DNA of 64,000 bases from Arthrobacter sp. NIO-1057 (GTDB taxonomy: Bacteria; Actinomycetota; Actinomycetes; Actinomycetales; Micrococcaceae): contig NZ_FMAT01000003.1 in assembly GCF_900094805.1 (NCBI RefSeq), positions 186,001-250,000 on the forward strand, given 5' to 3'. The notes below the pieces were generated by a model that worked only from the letters and a program-made list of their open reading frames with translations, ran no database searches and was not told where the DNA came from. Position numbers and translations under genes: made by a program. Of this stretch, positions 1 through 9,542 are shown piece by piece. Numbering within the stretch: the first letter of the stretch is position 1; each line of letters starts with the position of its first letter.

Positions 1-2
1 GC

Positions 3-119
3 ATGTCAGCCACCAACCCCTATATGCCTGATGAACGGATGAAGGCACTCAAATCAGTCATGGGCTCTACCGCTGCCCAGATCTCCCGAAAGCTAGGTTA
101 CTCGGGCAAGACATTCTAA
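3..119 (+). CDS. 3' end of an unidentified ORF running in from the left edge
   Basis: An open frame runs from the window edge to a TAA at 117-119. The visible part encodes 38 residues, with an in-frame ATG at position 3, and ends in a basic segment (AQISRKLGYSGKTF). I do not recognise the family. Its stop codon overlaps by four bases the stop of the convergent kdpE-like gene at 116-118, so the two genes would meet tail to tail with no intergenic space. It may be the C-terminus of a longer protein or a chance ORF. Confidence 0.3.
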   Translation: MSATNPYMPDERMKALKSVMGSTAAQISRKLGYSGKTF

Positions 120-817
120 AGATTTCTTACTGACTCCGGCGTAAAGCGATACCCCATGCCTAACTCGGTCAAAAAGTATCGCGGGTTAGAAGGTTCTGGT
201 TCTAACTTGTTGCGTAGCTGCGACATGTATACCCTCAGGTAATTCGCCTCTTCCCCATATTCCGGGCCCCACACCGTGGTCAGTAACTCGCTACCGCCAA
301 TCAGCCGATGAGGGTTGCTGGCCAGAACTTCCAACACACGCCATTCCAGCTTGGTCAACCGCACTGCCTCACCATTAACGCTGACCGAGTGACTGGCAAG
401 GTCAATGCGCAACCGCCCATCAGAGGTTTCCACAACTGCATGGCGTGGGTCTGGCAGTGCGCGGCGTAGTGCAGCACGTAACCGGGCCAGTAATTCATCC
501 ATGGCAAATGGTTTGGTGACAAAGTCATCAGCGCCGCGATCCAACGCATCCACTTTGCTATGTGAGTCATGGCGGGCAGAGACAACAATTATCGGCATCG
601 TTGACCACCCACGAATCCCGTCAATCACTTCCCCACCTTCAAGGTCGGGCAACCCCAAATCAAGTAAGACCACATCCGGATGTTCATCAGCCGCCAGCTG
701 CAGGCATTGCACTCCGGTGGCAGCATGGAGCGTGCGGTAACCGCGTGCCCTCAAGTTCACCAGCAGGGCACGGGCTATCTGAACGTCGTCTTCAACGATT
801 AGTACCGTAGCGCTCAT
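116..817 (-). CDS. kdpE: KdpE-like OmpR-family response regulator
   Basis: A 233-residue response regulator expected to take phosphate from the adjacent KdpD-like kinase and control potassium-uptake genes. The receiver domain spans about residues 1-120, with acidic residues D10/D11, phospho-acceptor D53 (in VVLLDLGLPD), S80 and K102. A winged-helix DNA-binding domain follows at about residues 135-230 (LTKLEWRVLEVL, LRVYMSQLRNKLE, GMGYRF). The start overlaps the kdpD stop by four bases (ATGA), so translation is coupled. A partial, nearly identical copy of the first ~130 codons lies at 39256-39667. Family assignment is firm; control of a Kdp ATPase is not shown, as kdpFABC is not in the window. 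Confidence 0.9.
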   Translation of the reverse strand: MSATVLIVEDDVQIARALLVNLRARGYRTLHAATGVQCLQLAADEHPDVVLLDLGLPDLEGGEVIDGIRGWSTMPIIVVSARHDSHSKVDALDRGADDFVTKPFAMDELLARLRAALRRALPDPRHAVVETSDGRLRIDLASHSVSVNGEAVRLTKLEWRVLEVLASNPHRLIGGSELLTTVWGPEYGEEANYLRVYMSQLRNKLEPEPSNPRYFLTELGMGYRFTPESVRNL

Positions 818-2682
818 AGTTCTTCCTCGAATATCGGCAGGGTAAAGACCATCGTGGCCCCACCACCGGGGGTGTCTTCCACATTCACGTGACCGTCCAT
901 GCCCTGGGCCAGGCCACGAGCTACGGCTAATCCCAGTCCCAGCCCGCTGGTATTGTCCCGGTCTCCGTTCCGTTGGAAAGGACGGAAGATTCGGTCTTTC
1001 TCTGCTCGCGGGACACCCGCACCGTGGTCAATGACCAGGATCTTTACCTCGGAGTCGGCGGAACCTGCCTGCAATTGCACGGTACCGTTCCCGCCATGAC
1101 GCACCGCATTTTCCATGAGGTTGGCCAGCACTCTAACGGCCAACCCGTAGTCTGCGCGCACCCGCGGGCAGTCCTCTGGAAGCTGGATTTGCAGGCGGTC
1201 CGGGTTCACCTGTCCAGCCACATCTCGCACTGCCGAGGCCACCAAGTCTTCAACCTGGATGGGGCTACGGTGCACCACCAATTCACCGGCCTGAATTCGA
1301 CTCATATTCAGCAAATCCTCTATTCGTTCACTGAGCTGATCCGTTGATTCCTCAATGGTGGCGAGCAACGCTGAGGTATCTTCCTCACTGAGCACCACAT
1401 CTTCCATTCGAAGGCTAGAGACCGAAGCTTTGATCCCAGATAGTGGGGTGCGTAGGTCATGGGATACCGCAGCAAGTAAGGCCGTACGCATCGCATTTCC
1501 GGCGGATAATTCTTGGGCTTTCAAGCGCGTTTCAGCAAGCGCCCGTTGCTGTAACACCGCAGCGATTCGCCCAGCAAAAGCCTCAAAGATCCCCTGATCC
1601 GAGTCCTCTCGCGGAGTCCCCTCAATGAGCAGTACATGCTCAGCATCCACCGTGATTACATAATCGCTATCCTCATGACTGCTAGGCGGTTCTCCCGCCA
1701 AAGCCACCGTAGACCCGGTGCTTTGGTGAACCAACGCAGCCCCGCGTAATGCGTAGGACCGGCAAAGCCACTCCAAGAGGGCTGGTACGCTCAAGCCCTC
1801 ACGGATCACTCCGCCGGATAGTTCAAAGAGGGTGTCCGCTTGGTGTCGGGCTTGCCCGGCTTCGGTGGTGCGTCTGACTTCCACGTCAACAACCCGGGCC
1901 ACACCAGCAGCGACCATTAAGAAGAGCAGCAGAGCCACCACGTTGAGTGGCTCATGGATATGCCACTGTCCGGTAGGTGGGGTGAAATACCAGTTCAGAA
2001 TGCCCGTTCCTAGCAGGGCAGCAGTCACTGCAGGCCACCAGCCACCCAAAAGTGCCACAAAGACCACTAGGGTCAGCTGACCTAAGAAGTTTAGGGTGAG
2101 CAGTTCGCCTTCGTCGCTTCCTTGCAAGAAGCCAATGCCTATTAGCGGCGGTCCGATGAGGGCCAGAATCCATCCGAATATCCACCGGGGTCCACGGGGA
2201 CGGTGCACTGGCCGAGAGTTTTGGGGTGTGAGGCGGGCAGTCTTCTTCGCTTCTTGATGTCCAGTAATGATTAGGATTTGTGGATCTGTTGGCGCAGTGG
2301 TCCGCTGCAATAGTTGTAGGGATATCTGCTGAGCTAGTTGGCGGTTGCTCTTTCCTGCGAGCGCTCCAGCAACTACGAGGTGAGTGGCCTGTGTGCTTCG
2401 AGCAAATCCGAGCAGTGCCTGACTGATGTCTTGGCCAAGGACCATATGCCACGTGGCGCCAGAACCTTCTACGAGTTCACGCAAGCGAGTTAGTGCAGCG
2501 TCTTTGTCGCCTCGCGCTGTCTCTGTTCCCCGTTCAAGGACATGGACTGCCATCACTTCTGCGTCAGGCATCCGCGCGGCTTGCGCTAGTGCTTGGCGAA
2601 ACAATTCTTCTGAACCCGCATGCCCCGAGAGCGCCACAACTATGAGCGGGTGATCTGACGGCGGGGTAATCGACACATCCAT
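814..2682 (-). CDS. kdpD: KdpD-like sensor histidine kinase without the N-terminal KdpD domain
   Basis: A 622-residue kinase. The start at 2682 is chosen because GGAG precedes it; the frame stays open upstream to 2775 without a good start. Order of parts: universal-stress-protein-like domain (about 10-140), four membrane helices of the DUF4118 type (about 167-187, 198-215, 217-235, 246-268), a GAF-like linker, HisKA with H408 in AVSHDLRTPL, and an ATPase domain with N box (NLMENAVRHG), G1 (DHGAGVP) and G2 (GLGLGLAVARG). Full-length KdpD proteins are near 850-900 residues and begin with a ~200-residue domain carrying a Walker A motif; that part is absent here. It forms an operon with kdpE and diverges from the KimA-like permease, which suggests potassium or turgor control of that permease. 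Confidence 0.88.
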   Translation of the reverse strand: MDVSITPPSDHPLIVVALSGHAGSEELFRQALAQAARMPDAEVMAVHVLERGTETARGDKDAALTRLRELVEGSGATWHMVLGQDISQALLGFARSTQATHLVVAGALAGKSNRQLAQQISLQLLQRTTAPTDPQILIITGHQEAKKTARLTPQNSRPVHRPRGPRWIFGWILALIGPPLIGIGFLQGSDEGELLTLNFLGQLTLVVFVALLGGWWPAVTAALLGTGILNWYFTPPTGQWHIHEPLNVVALLLFLMVAAGVARVVDVEVRRTTEAGQARHQADTLFELSGGVIREGLSVPALLEWLCRSYALRGAALVHQSTGSTVALAGEPPSSHEDSDYVITVDAEHVLLIEGTPREDSDQGIFEAFAGRIAAVLQQRALAETRLKAQELSAGNAMRTALLAAVSHDLRTPLSGIKASVSSLRMEDVVLSEEDTSALLATIEESTDQLSERIEDLLNMSRIQAGELVVHRSPIQVEDLVASAVRDVAGQVNPDRLQIQLPEDCPRVRADYGLAVRVLANLMENAVRHGGNGTVQLQAGSADSEVKILVIDHGAGVPRAEKDRIFRPFQRNGDRDNTSGLGLGLAVARGLAQGMDGHVNVEDTPGGGATMVFTLPIFEEEL

Positions 2683-3263
2683 AGCGCTCCTTGGCGTTCG
2701 AGTTCCTTGGCCGGTATGAAGTGATCGTACCGGAATACAGCGGGGGTTCCCCGCGAGACGAATCAAGGCCACCAAGAAACCCGATGACGCGATATCGGGT
2801 TAGGTGTTAGGCAAAGACCTACATTGACGTCTTGACTACGTGAACATAGCCAACGCGTGACTCTGTTTCCTTTCTATTGCACCCCGGACAGACGGACCGC
2901 AGACCACCTCTTAACGCCCTCTTAATGCGATGGCTAAAAATCTTGATACGGGCTTTATGCCTCGGTTTTTATGTGCTGCAAGACACAGTGTTTTTTGCAT
3001 AAATTTTTGCGTTTCTCCAAGCTTGAACGCTCCCCCGTTCACGAGAAGTGGAGCTCACTTCTAGTCATCGAATGTTATTTAAAGACTCATGTCAAACCGT
3101 GTATTCAAAGAAAATAGAGCAGAAACTACCGCTACCTCTTGCCCTTAGAAAACCCCGTGAAGTAGGCACTGAAGACCCGCTATTTCCGGAGTCACTCGGC
3201 AAGCAAAAAATTTTTACTCTTCGGTGGTTCTTTATCTCGTATTCAGGCGTACTGTTCATCTTC
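2683..3263. other. Divergent intergenic/leader region between kdpD and the KimA-like gene
   Basis: About 580 bases separate the kdpD start from the preferred start of the permease. The stretch is AT-richer than its flanks (T-runs around 2966-3012) and must hold promoters in both directions. The frame of the permease stays open back to a GTG at 3048, but the extra 72 codons have poor coding character. I looked for a c-di-AMP (ydaO) riboswitch, which precedes some K+ permease genes, and could not identify one by eye. Confidence 0.45.
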
Positions 3264-5225
3264 GTGAACAAAACAATTGAGTCGACCCAAGGGTCGGAAC
3301 AGGCACCACAAGCCACGGTGCACTCACGGTTGCGGCGCTGGCTGACCGACAGTTCTGTAGGTCAGGAAGACCCCAACAACTCCAGCAAGCATGGTGCCAA
3401 ATGGTGGCAGGTCATGTGCCTCTCGGGCTTGGACTACTTTTCCACGCTCGGCTACCAGCCGGCCATTGCTGCGCTGGCCGCAGGTGCACTAGCTCCTTTT
3501 GCTACTTTGATTCTTGTTGCCGTCACGCTGTTCGCGGCCCTGCCCGTGTACCGCAGGGTTGCCACCGAATCACCACATGGCCAAGGCTCCATCGCCATGT
3601 TGGAAAGGCTCATGCCTCACTGGAAGGGCAAGGTCTTTGTCCTAGTGCTCCTTGGCTTCGCAGCAACCGACTTCATGATCACCGCGACGCTCTCCGCGGC
3701 TGACGCTTCGGCTCACCTGATTGAAAACCCCTTCACACCCAGCTGGTTCACCGGCAAAGAAGTACCCATCACCTTAGTGTTGCTGATCCTGCTCGGCGCT
3801 CTCTTCCTACGTGGCTTCACCGAGGTCATTTGGATTGCCGTCACCTTGGTTTTCTCCTTCTTAGCCTTGAACCTCGTGATCATTGCCGTATCAGCAGTCA
3901 ACATCATCGGGCACCCAGTCTCCGTCACCAATTGGCTAGATTCCCTGTTCACCGCACATGGGGATCCCATGATGATGCTTCTGGTCTGCCTGATTGTCTT
4001 CCCCAAGCTGGCACTGGGACTATCTGGTTTTGAGACCGGTGTCGCCGTGATGCCTCAGATCTCTAAGGCACCCGGCGATACCGAAGCCAATCCTGCAGGA
4101 CGTATTAGAGGCGCAAAGAAGTTACTGACCACAGCTGCTCTGATCATGAGTGGCTTCCTGGTACTTTCCTCCATCGTGACTACGGTGCTGATCCCTGCCG
4201 CTGAGTTCCAGCCCGGTGGCTCTGCCAACGGCCGAGCCCTGTCCTGGCTGGCTCATCACCTGATGGGTGACGGATTTGGCACCGTCTACGACGTATCAAC
4301 CATCTTGATTTTGTGGTTTGCTGGCGCTTCTGCGCTCGCCGGACTACTCAACCTCATCCCCCGCTACCTGCCACGTTTTGGTATGGCTCCGGCGTGGGCC
4401 AGTGCCGTGCGCCCGTTGGTTCTGGTGGTCTTGTTGGTAGCTATCGGCATCACCGTTCACTTCAAGGCCAGCGTTGACGCTCAGGGTGCCGCCTATGCCA
4501 CCGGTGTCTTGGTGTTGATGAGCTCTGCGGCCATCGCGGTCACCATTTCGGCACGACGTCGAGGCGAAAAGGGTAAGGCACTGCTTTTCGGGGCAACCAG
4601 TCTGGTCTTCATTTACACGACGGTGGTCAACTGTGTTGAGCGTCCAGATGGTCTAAAGATTGCTGCGTTCTTCATCGCAGCGGTGCTTGTCGTGTCGCTG
4701 CTCTCCCGCTTCCGTCGCTCCACCGAACTTCGAGCCACCTCAGTGATGTTTGATGACTGCGCGGTAGAAATCATTCGCAAGGCTAGTAGTGCAGGGTTGC
4801 TACGACTCATTGCCCATGAGCCGGTCAAGATTTCCAAGCGGCGCTATCTGCATAAGCATCAGCATGCCATCTTGGCTAGCCATATCCCCCAGCGGGCCCC
4901 GGTGGTGTTCTTGGAAATCAAGGTCAGCGACTATTCGGACTTCGCTCAAGATATTGAGGTACGCGGTATTACCCGTCATGGCCAGTGGATCCTTGAAGCA
5001 ACAGCACCGTCAGTGTCCACCTCCATTGCGGCCATTGCCATGGCTATCCGAGATAACTACGAGGTAATGCCACACATCTACTTCCGTTGGACCGAAGGCA
5101 ACCCGCTGCTCAACCTCGCCAAGTTCATCTTCCTTGGACAGGGTGAGATTGCACCGCTGACCCGTGAAGTCCTACGTGAAGCAGAGCCGAATCTGCAACG
5201 GCGCCCATGGGTCCACGTGGGTTAG
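3264..5225 (+). CDS. kimA: KimA-like APC-superfamily potassium permease
   Basis: A membrane protein of about 650 residues with some twelve hydrophobic segments and a soluble C-terminal region of ~170 residues. The first helix begins with SGLDYFSTLGYQPAIAALAA, like the KimA/YdaO group, in which B. subtilis KimA (607 aa) is a K+/H+ symporter. The start is uncertain: GTG 3264 is given; GTG 3318 (VHSRLRRWL) matches the usual KimA N-terminus even better; the frame is open to 3048. No good ribosome site decides. The gene is divergent from kdpDE, which fits potassium uptake, and is followed by a strong hairpin. Potassium specificity is inferred from family and context. Confidence 0.75.
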   Translation: MNKTIESTQGSEQAPQATVHSRLRRWLTDSSVGQEDPNNSSKHGAKWWQVMCLSGLDYFSTLGYQPAIAALAAGALAPFATLILVAVTLFAALPVYRRVATESPHGQGSIAMLERLMPHWKGKVFVLVLLGFAATDFMITATLSAADASAHLIENPFTPSWFTGKEVPITLVLLILLGALFLRGFTEVIWIAVTLVFSFLALNLVIIAVSAVNIIGHPVSVTNWLDSLFTAHGDPMMMLLVCLIVFPKLALGLSGFETGVAVMPQISKAPGDTEANPAGRIRGAKKLLTTAALIMSGFLVLSSIVTTVLIPAAEFQPGGSANGRALSWLAHHLMGDGFGTVYDVSTILILWFAGASALAGLLNLIPRYLPRFGMAPAWASAVRPLVLVVLLVAIGITVHFKASVDAQGAAYATGVLVLMSSAAIAVTISARRRGEKGKALLFGATSLVFIYTTVVNCVERPDGLKIAAFFIAAVLVVSLLSRFRRSTELRATSVMFDDCAVEIIRKASSAGLLRLIAHEPVKISKRRYLHKHQHAILASHIPQRAPVVFLEIKVSDYSDFAQDIEVRGITRHGQWILEATAPSVSTSIAAIAMAIRDNYEVMPHIYFRWTEGNPLLNLAKFIFLGQGEIAPLTREVLREAEPNLQRRPWVHVG

Positions 5226-5248
5226 ATCTTGTTTCATCCGGATACTCC

Positions 5249-5290
5249 AAACAGCCGATGCCAACTTTCGTAAGTGGGCATCGGCTGTTT
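5249..5290 (+). terminator. Hairpin terminator after the KimA-like gene
   Basis: A perfect 14-bp stem (5249-5262 pairing with 5277-5290, arm AAACAGCCGATGCC) with a 14-base loop lies 24 bases after the permease stop. The trailing sequence is only moderately T-rich. Confidence 0.8.
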
Positions 5291-5690
5291 GTGTCTCTTC
5301 ATGTGCTTACGAACAAGCTCATTCGACTTTGTCGCTTACATTTCACCACGGGTCTAAGCAACCCCGAGCTGGCTTATTTCAACTCTGGATTATGCGTAAG
5401 TGCAAGATATCTGAAAGCACTCGATCCGGATGACGATCGCTTCTCCAGTCCGACCGACAAGGGCCACCCAAATCTGAGATCAGTAGTTCGACGTCTGGGT
5501 ACACGACTAAGCGCCCCGTCCGTCGTCGTAGTATCCACTGATCACCGCTAAGCGTAAGTGTGCACCCGTGAGCGAGACACTGTTTAAACTCTGACAACAG
5601 TCGTCGCTTGAGTTGAAACTTGTTCAGTTCAGCGGTAGTCGTTGAAACTCGAATGCCGCCTGGGCAAGCTCCACACATATTGGACTAGTC
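5291..5690. other. Intergenic stretch with no recognised gene
   Basis: About 400 bases between the terminator and the SDR gene. A 99-codon open frame on the minus strand (5379-5678) has no recognisable motif, no ribosome site and unconvincing composition. I see no repeat or IS end here. Confidence 0.5.
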
Positions 5691-5693
5691 CCC

Positions 5694-6443
5694 CTACGGC
5701 ATTACATCGCCGCTGTTGGGCCCCAGCGTCTGGCCAACATATATGTCGCCGCCAGGAGACGAAGCAAGCAACAAAGCGGTAGGAGCAATTTCCGCCGGAG
5801 TACCAAATCGGCCCAGTGGTAATTCCTTCTGTTTCGCCTTTTTCCATTCCTCAGTGACCCCGTTGAGCAAAGGCGTTTCAATAGGTCCAGGAGCGATGGC
5901 ATTTACCAGTATGTTCTCACCGGCAAGCTCCAAGGCCATCGCCTTGGTCATACCAATGACCCCAGCCTTGGCCGCCACATAATGCACTAATCCAGTACCA
6001 CCCTTGATTCCCAACTGTGAGGCGATATTGATGATGCGGCCGCCTCCACGTTGTTTCATGTGATCAACAGCCCAGCGCCCTGCCAGAAATACACCTTTTA
6101 GGTCGATATCGATGGTCCGGTCAAAATCGTGCTCGGTCATGTCAACGAATGGCTTCTCATCAAGGATTCCGGCAGCCGTCACCAAAATATCAATGCCACC
6201 TAGCTCATCAACAATAGAGTCAAACGCGATGCGCATCGACTCCGAGCTAGTCACATCAACCGCTCTGAATATCGCAACAGTTCCCGTAGCTTGGAGCCGA
6301 CCAACCACACCATCCCCCGCCGCAGCATCGCGATCTAGGATGGCAATCTTGGCACCATGCTGTGCGAAGAGTCGGGCAATCTCTGCTCCAATTCCACTGC
6401 CGCCGCCGGTGATGACTGCGACCTTATTGTCTAGCGTCTTCAT
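5694..6443 (-). CDS. Short-chain dehydrogenase/reductase (SDR), last gene of the LacI-controlled operon
   Basis: A 249-residue classical SDR. The nucleotide-binding motif GGGSGIGAEIA is near residue 14. The acidic end of strand 2 (ILDRD) favours NAD(H). The catalytic Ser...Tyr-x3-Lys is visible as IASQLG and HYVAAKAG. Usual length is about 250 residues. GAGGAC precedes the ATG. It lies 25 bases after the preceding SDR gene, so the two are probably co-transcribed. Substrate unknown; two SDRs in one catabolic operon suggest successive oxidations of an alcohol or a redox interconversion. Confidence 0.87.
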   Translation of the reverse strand: MKTLDNKVAVITGGGSGIGAEIARLFAQHGAKIAILDRDAAAGDGVVGRLQATGTVAIFRAVDVTSSESMRIAFDSIVDELGGIDILVTAAGILDEKPFVDMTEHDFDRTIDIDLKGVFLAGRWAVDHMKQRGGGRIINIASQLGIKGGTGLVHYVAAKAGVIGMTKAMALELAGENILVNAIAPGPIETPLLNGVTEEWKKAKQKELPLGRFGTPAEIAPTALLLASSPGGDIYVGQTLGPNSGDVMP

Positions 6444-6468
6444 TCTTGTCCTCGTTTCTTTGACCGGC

Positions 6469-7254
6469 TCAGCTTGGCCAGCGAACAGTTAGCCCGCCAT
6501 CAACAATTAATTGTTGTCCAGTCATATATGCTGAATCATCGCTAGTGAGGAAGCGAATGGTTCGGGCTGCCTCATCAACAGTTCCGACTCTTCCCCACGG
6601 AATGATGTTGCCGGCCGCGTCCAGTCCCGCGTCGCCAAGCGAATTCTTTGCGTCCATGGATTGTGGGCTACGGATGAGACCCGGGATTACTGAATTGACT
6701 CGAATCTTCCGTGGAGCAAGCTCGACTGCTAGCGAGCGACAAAGTCCGAGAACTCCGGATTTTGCTGCGGCGTAATGAGCATGTTCTTCCCATCCATAAA
6801 CCCCACCAGCGATGGATGATGTTGCAACCATCGCACCGCCATCAGTCATCTTGGAAGAAGCAGCTCTGAACACGCGCATTACCCCAGTAAGATCCACATC
6901 TAGCATGTCTGACCAAGCTTTATCTTCCATCTGTCCCAGTGGATCCCGTCGGAGAATGCCAGCAGCCGCTACTGCAATATCAAGGCGTCCAAAGTGCTTG
7001 ATAGCGGCGTCGGCGAGTCCATTGCAATCTTCTGTACTTCGCACATCGGCGGCAACAGCAATGCACTCGCCACCTATATCCGCTACTGCCTTTACCGTTT
7101 CCTGAGCATCATGCGGATCTTGTGGAAAATAGTTGACCACGCTGCGTGCACCTGCTCTGGCATAAGCAATTGCTAAGGCCTGTCCAATCCCGCTTGCTCC
7201 TCCGGAAATTAGCGCAACTTTACCTTCTAGGCCGTCGTCACGTTGTACCGTCAT
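6469..7254 (-). CDS. Short-chain dehydrogenase/reductase (SDR)
   Basis: A 261-residue classical SDR with cofactor motif GGASGIGQALA. The strand-2 end reads VVNYFP and lacks the usual acidic residue, which leans towards NADP(H). The catalytic site is SSIAGG then HYAAAKSG (Ser, Tyr, Lys). The start codon overlaps the stop of the upstream MFS transporter (TAATG), so the two are translationally coupled. The protein shares the SDR core with its downstream neighbour but is not a recent duplicate. Substrate unknown. Confidence 0.87.
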   Translation of the reverse strand: MTVQRDDGLEGKVALISGGASGIGQALAIAYARAGARSVVNYFPQDPHDAQETVKAVADIGGECIAVAADVRSTEDCNGLADAAIKHFGRLDIAVAAAGILRRDPLGQMEDKAWSDMLDVDLTGVMRVFRAASSKMTDGGAMVATSSIAGGVYGWEEHAHYAAAKSGVLGLCRSLAVELAPRKIRVNSVIPGLIRSPQSMDAKNSLGDAGLDAAGNIIPWGRVGTVDEAARTIRFLTSDDSAYMTGQQLIVDGGLTVRWPS

Positions 7255-8609
7255 TATGCCGTTACTCCTTCATTTACGAGGTCCGAGGAATCCCTGTCCT
7301 CGGATTCAACTTTCTTGGTTCCAAGCATGCATAGGGCTGAGAAGAGCAGTCCCAGTGTTCCACTACAGATCGCGGCGGCAGTCATGCTAAATCCTGAATA
7401 GAGAACGAGGCTAAGTACGCCTGAACCCGCGATTGCACCTACCGGGGCCATTACGTGAGCAACGTTCGCGCCAGTACCTCGAATGTGAGCTGGGAACGAC
7501 TCTCCCATGTAATAAAGCAACGCTGAATAAGGTCCCGTCAGGAAGAACAAGGTTAGACCATACATTGCGATAACGAACCATGTACTGCCAGGAATAAGCA
7601 GCATGCACAGACTTGAAGCGGCACCCGCAAACCAGCCGAATATCACTGTGGATCGACGACCGATCCGGTCTCCCAGCCAGCCATGGAAAAGGTAGCCTAT
7701 GAACCCGACAGCGTTGGCACCAATGAGAATTACGAGCGCATTTTCAAACGAAACGCCCTTGGCCCCCACCAATACGGTGGTACCCAGAACCGAAAAAACC
7801 TGAATGCCGATCCAGTTAAAGAACCAGGCAAGGGAAAGGAAAATCGTATGTCTACGTAGCCCCTTGGAAAATACTTCTTTGAGGCCACCTTTAGATTTTT
7901 CGCCTAGCTCTAGTCCATGTTCGTCGACAAGCGCCTTGGCCCCATCCAGGTCCCCAACAGCTTGTCGTCGTTTCGCCTCTTTGATGGCCGCGAAGGTTGG
8001 CGATTCTGGCAGGCGCGTGGCCCACAGCGCGACAGCTACAGCCGCGGTTCCAGCCACCACAAAGCTCCAGCGCCACCCTATAACGGGCAACAGGAGCGCT
8101 GACATGGTAGCTGCGACGAGAGCCCCGATCGGATATCCAGCTTGAACAACAGAAAAGAAGAACCCTTTGTTCTTAACATCCTTGTAGATCTCGCTGAGAT
8201 AAACGGCGTTCACCACTTCCTCTGACAGGGATAAACCCGTCACGGAACGAATGATCACAAATGCCACGGCTCCGCCGGCTAATCCGGTCACACCCGAAGC
8301 TATGCCGCCACCGATCATAAGAATGACCAAGGCATTTCGACGGCCCAACTTATCGATGATGGGGCCAACGGCGAGAGAAACAAGAAATACGCCTGCCTGA
8401 GCAATGGTGTTTATCGTCGTGGATTGCGCTGTGCTCCAACCGAAGTCCTCCGCAATCAGTGGCAGCAAAGTGCCAAAAAGCGTGAAGTCATAGACTGAAG
8501 CTACCCAGGCCACGAAACAGACAATCGAAACGTTACGGATCATTTTCGGTGTCACGGCAACGTCCCATGGGGCGACAGGACCGCGAACGTTGGTACTGGA
8601 ATCGGACAT
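7254..8609 (-). CDS. MFS transporter, metabolite:H+ symporter type
   Basis: A 451-residue major facilitator with about twelve membrane helices. The start at 8609 is preferred because AAGGAA lies just upstream and longer versions would run into the preceding gene. The first helix reads VASVYDFTLFGTLLPLIA, followed by the loop motif GPIIDKLGRRNALV between helices 2 and 3, typical of the metabolite symporter families for organic acids and aromatic compounds. It sits between hydrolases and dehydrogenases in one operon, so it is the likely uptake step for the compound degraded. Substrate not determinable from sequence. Confidence 0.85.
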   Translation of the reverse strand: MSDSSTNVRGPVAPWDVAVTPKMIRNVSIVCFVAWVASVYDFTLFGTLLPLIAEDFGWSTAQSTTINTIAQAGVFLVSLAVGPIIDKLGRRNALVILMIGGGIASGVTGLAGGAVAFVIIRSVTGLSLSEEVVNAVYLSEIYKDVKNKGFFFSVVQAGYPIGALVAATMSALLLPVIGWRWSFVVAGTAAVAVALWATRLPESPTFAAIKEAKRRQAVGDLDGAKALVDEHGLELGEKSKGGLKEVFSKGLRRHTIFLSLAWFFNWIGIQVFSVLGTTVLVGAKGVSFENALVILIGANAVGFIGYLFHGWLGDRIGRRSTVIFGWFAGAASSLCMLLIPGSTWFVIAMYGLTLFFLTGPYSALLYYMGESFPAHIRGTGANVAHVMAPVGAIAGSGVLSLVLYSGFSMTAAAICSGTLGLLFSALCMLGTKKVESEDRDSSDLVNEGVTA

Positions 8610-8637
8610 GATTTTCCTTAGGTCTAGATGCGAAGGG

Positions 8638-9525
8638 TTATCCCGCGGAGCGCGGTGATCGTTTTGCGAAGTCGCGTGCAACATCTTCCATGAAGGAGAA
8701 TTCGACACCATCGTGGCTTTGCATGTGATCAAATAGCCGTTCTAGCATCAGCAAGTTCTGTGGTCGCCCAGAAACATCTGGATGGATGGTAATCGGGAAT
8801 ACCGCGTAATCCTTTTCCCGGTAGACCCAGTCAAATTGGTCTTTCCACAACTGTTCAACGTCACGGGGCGAGACGAATCCGTGGCTATTTGGGCTCGACT
8901 TGATGAACATCATGGGAGGAAGGTCATCCAAGTACCAGGACGCCGGAATCTCAATGAGATCGGTTTCTTCCCCACGCACCAATGGCTTCATCCAGTCTCT
9001 GGCTGAGGCGGCGTCGTAATCGATCTTCGTCCACGAATCACCCACACGTACGTAATACGGAGTGTGATCATCGTGCATCAGAGAATGGTCGTAAAGAAAA
9101 CCACGTTCCAACAGGATCTCGTTAGTCACCTTTGAAAATTCCCACCACGGTGCGACATATCCAACTGGCTTCTTACCTGAACGGCGCTCGATGAGATCAG
9201 TGCAGTAGTCGAGAATCTCAGTTTCCTGAGTCCGGGTCATCGCAATCGGATTTTCGTGCGAATATCCGTGGACACCGATTTCATGCCCAGCGGCTACAAC
9301 CTGCTCAAACTGCTCTGGAAAGGTTTCAATTGAGTGTCCTGGCCAAAACCAAGTCACTGGAATGTCGCGTCGTTGCGCCAGTTGAAGCAGGCGTGGGACG
9401 CCGACTTCTCCCGCGAACATGCCGCGTGAAATGTCGCCTGGCGAGTCTTCGCCACCGTAGGAGCCGAGCCATCCTCCTACTGCGTCAACATCGATACCGA
9501 CAGATACATAGATCTTCTTGGACAT
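8638..9525 (-). CDS. Polysaccharide-deacetylase-fold hydrolase of the HpPgdA / PuuE group
   Basis: A 295-residue NodB-fold metal hydrolase. D14 (GIDVDAV) and H86, H90 (HGYSH) sit where Helicobacter pylori PgdA (HP0310) has its metal ligands. Several blocks also recall that protein, including [24 protein letters not shown] and [10 protein letters not shown]. The subgroup also contains allantoinase-like PuuE and bacterial cyclic-imide hydrolases and acts on ring amides rather than classic polysaccharides. It has no signal peptide, so a cytoplasmic small-molecule substrate is likely. The start is fixed by AAAGGAAAG before ATG 9525. It lies downstream of an asparaginase; together they could open a ring amide and release ammonia (inference). 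Confidence 0.85.
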   Translation of the reverse strand: MSKKIYVSVGIDVDAVGGWLGSYGGEDSPGDISRGMFAGEVGVPRLLQLAQRRDIPVTWFWPGHSIETFPEQFEQVVAAGHEIGVHGYSHENPIAMTRTQETEILDYCTDLIERRSGKKPVGYVAPWWEFSKVTNEILLERGFLYDHSLMHDDHTPYYVRVGDSWTKIDYDAASARDWMKPLVRGEETDLIEIPASWYLDDLPPMMFIKSSPNSHGFVSPRDVEQLWKDQFDWVYREKDYAVFPITIHPDVSGRPQNLLMLERLFDHMQSHDGVEFSFMEDVARDFAKRSPRSAG

Positions 9526-9542
9526 TTTCTTTCCTTTCTTAT

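Noticed and set aside
2776-3263. Possible c-di-AMP (ydaO) riboswitch before the KimA-like gene
   Set aside because: Expected from the family context, but no conserved core or matching stems could be recognised by eye; a covariance-model search would decide.
5379-5678. 99-codon minus-strand open frame after the KimA-like gene
   Set aside because: No ribosome site, no domain, biased residue content typical of chance frames.
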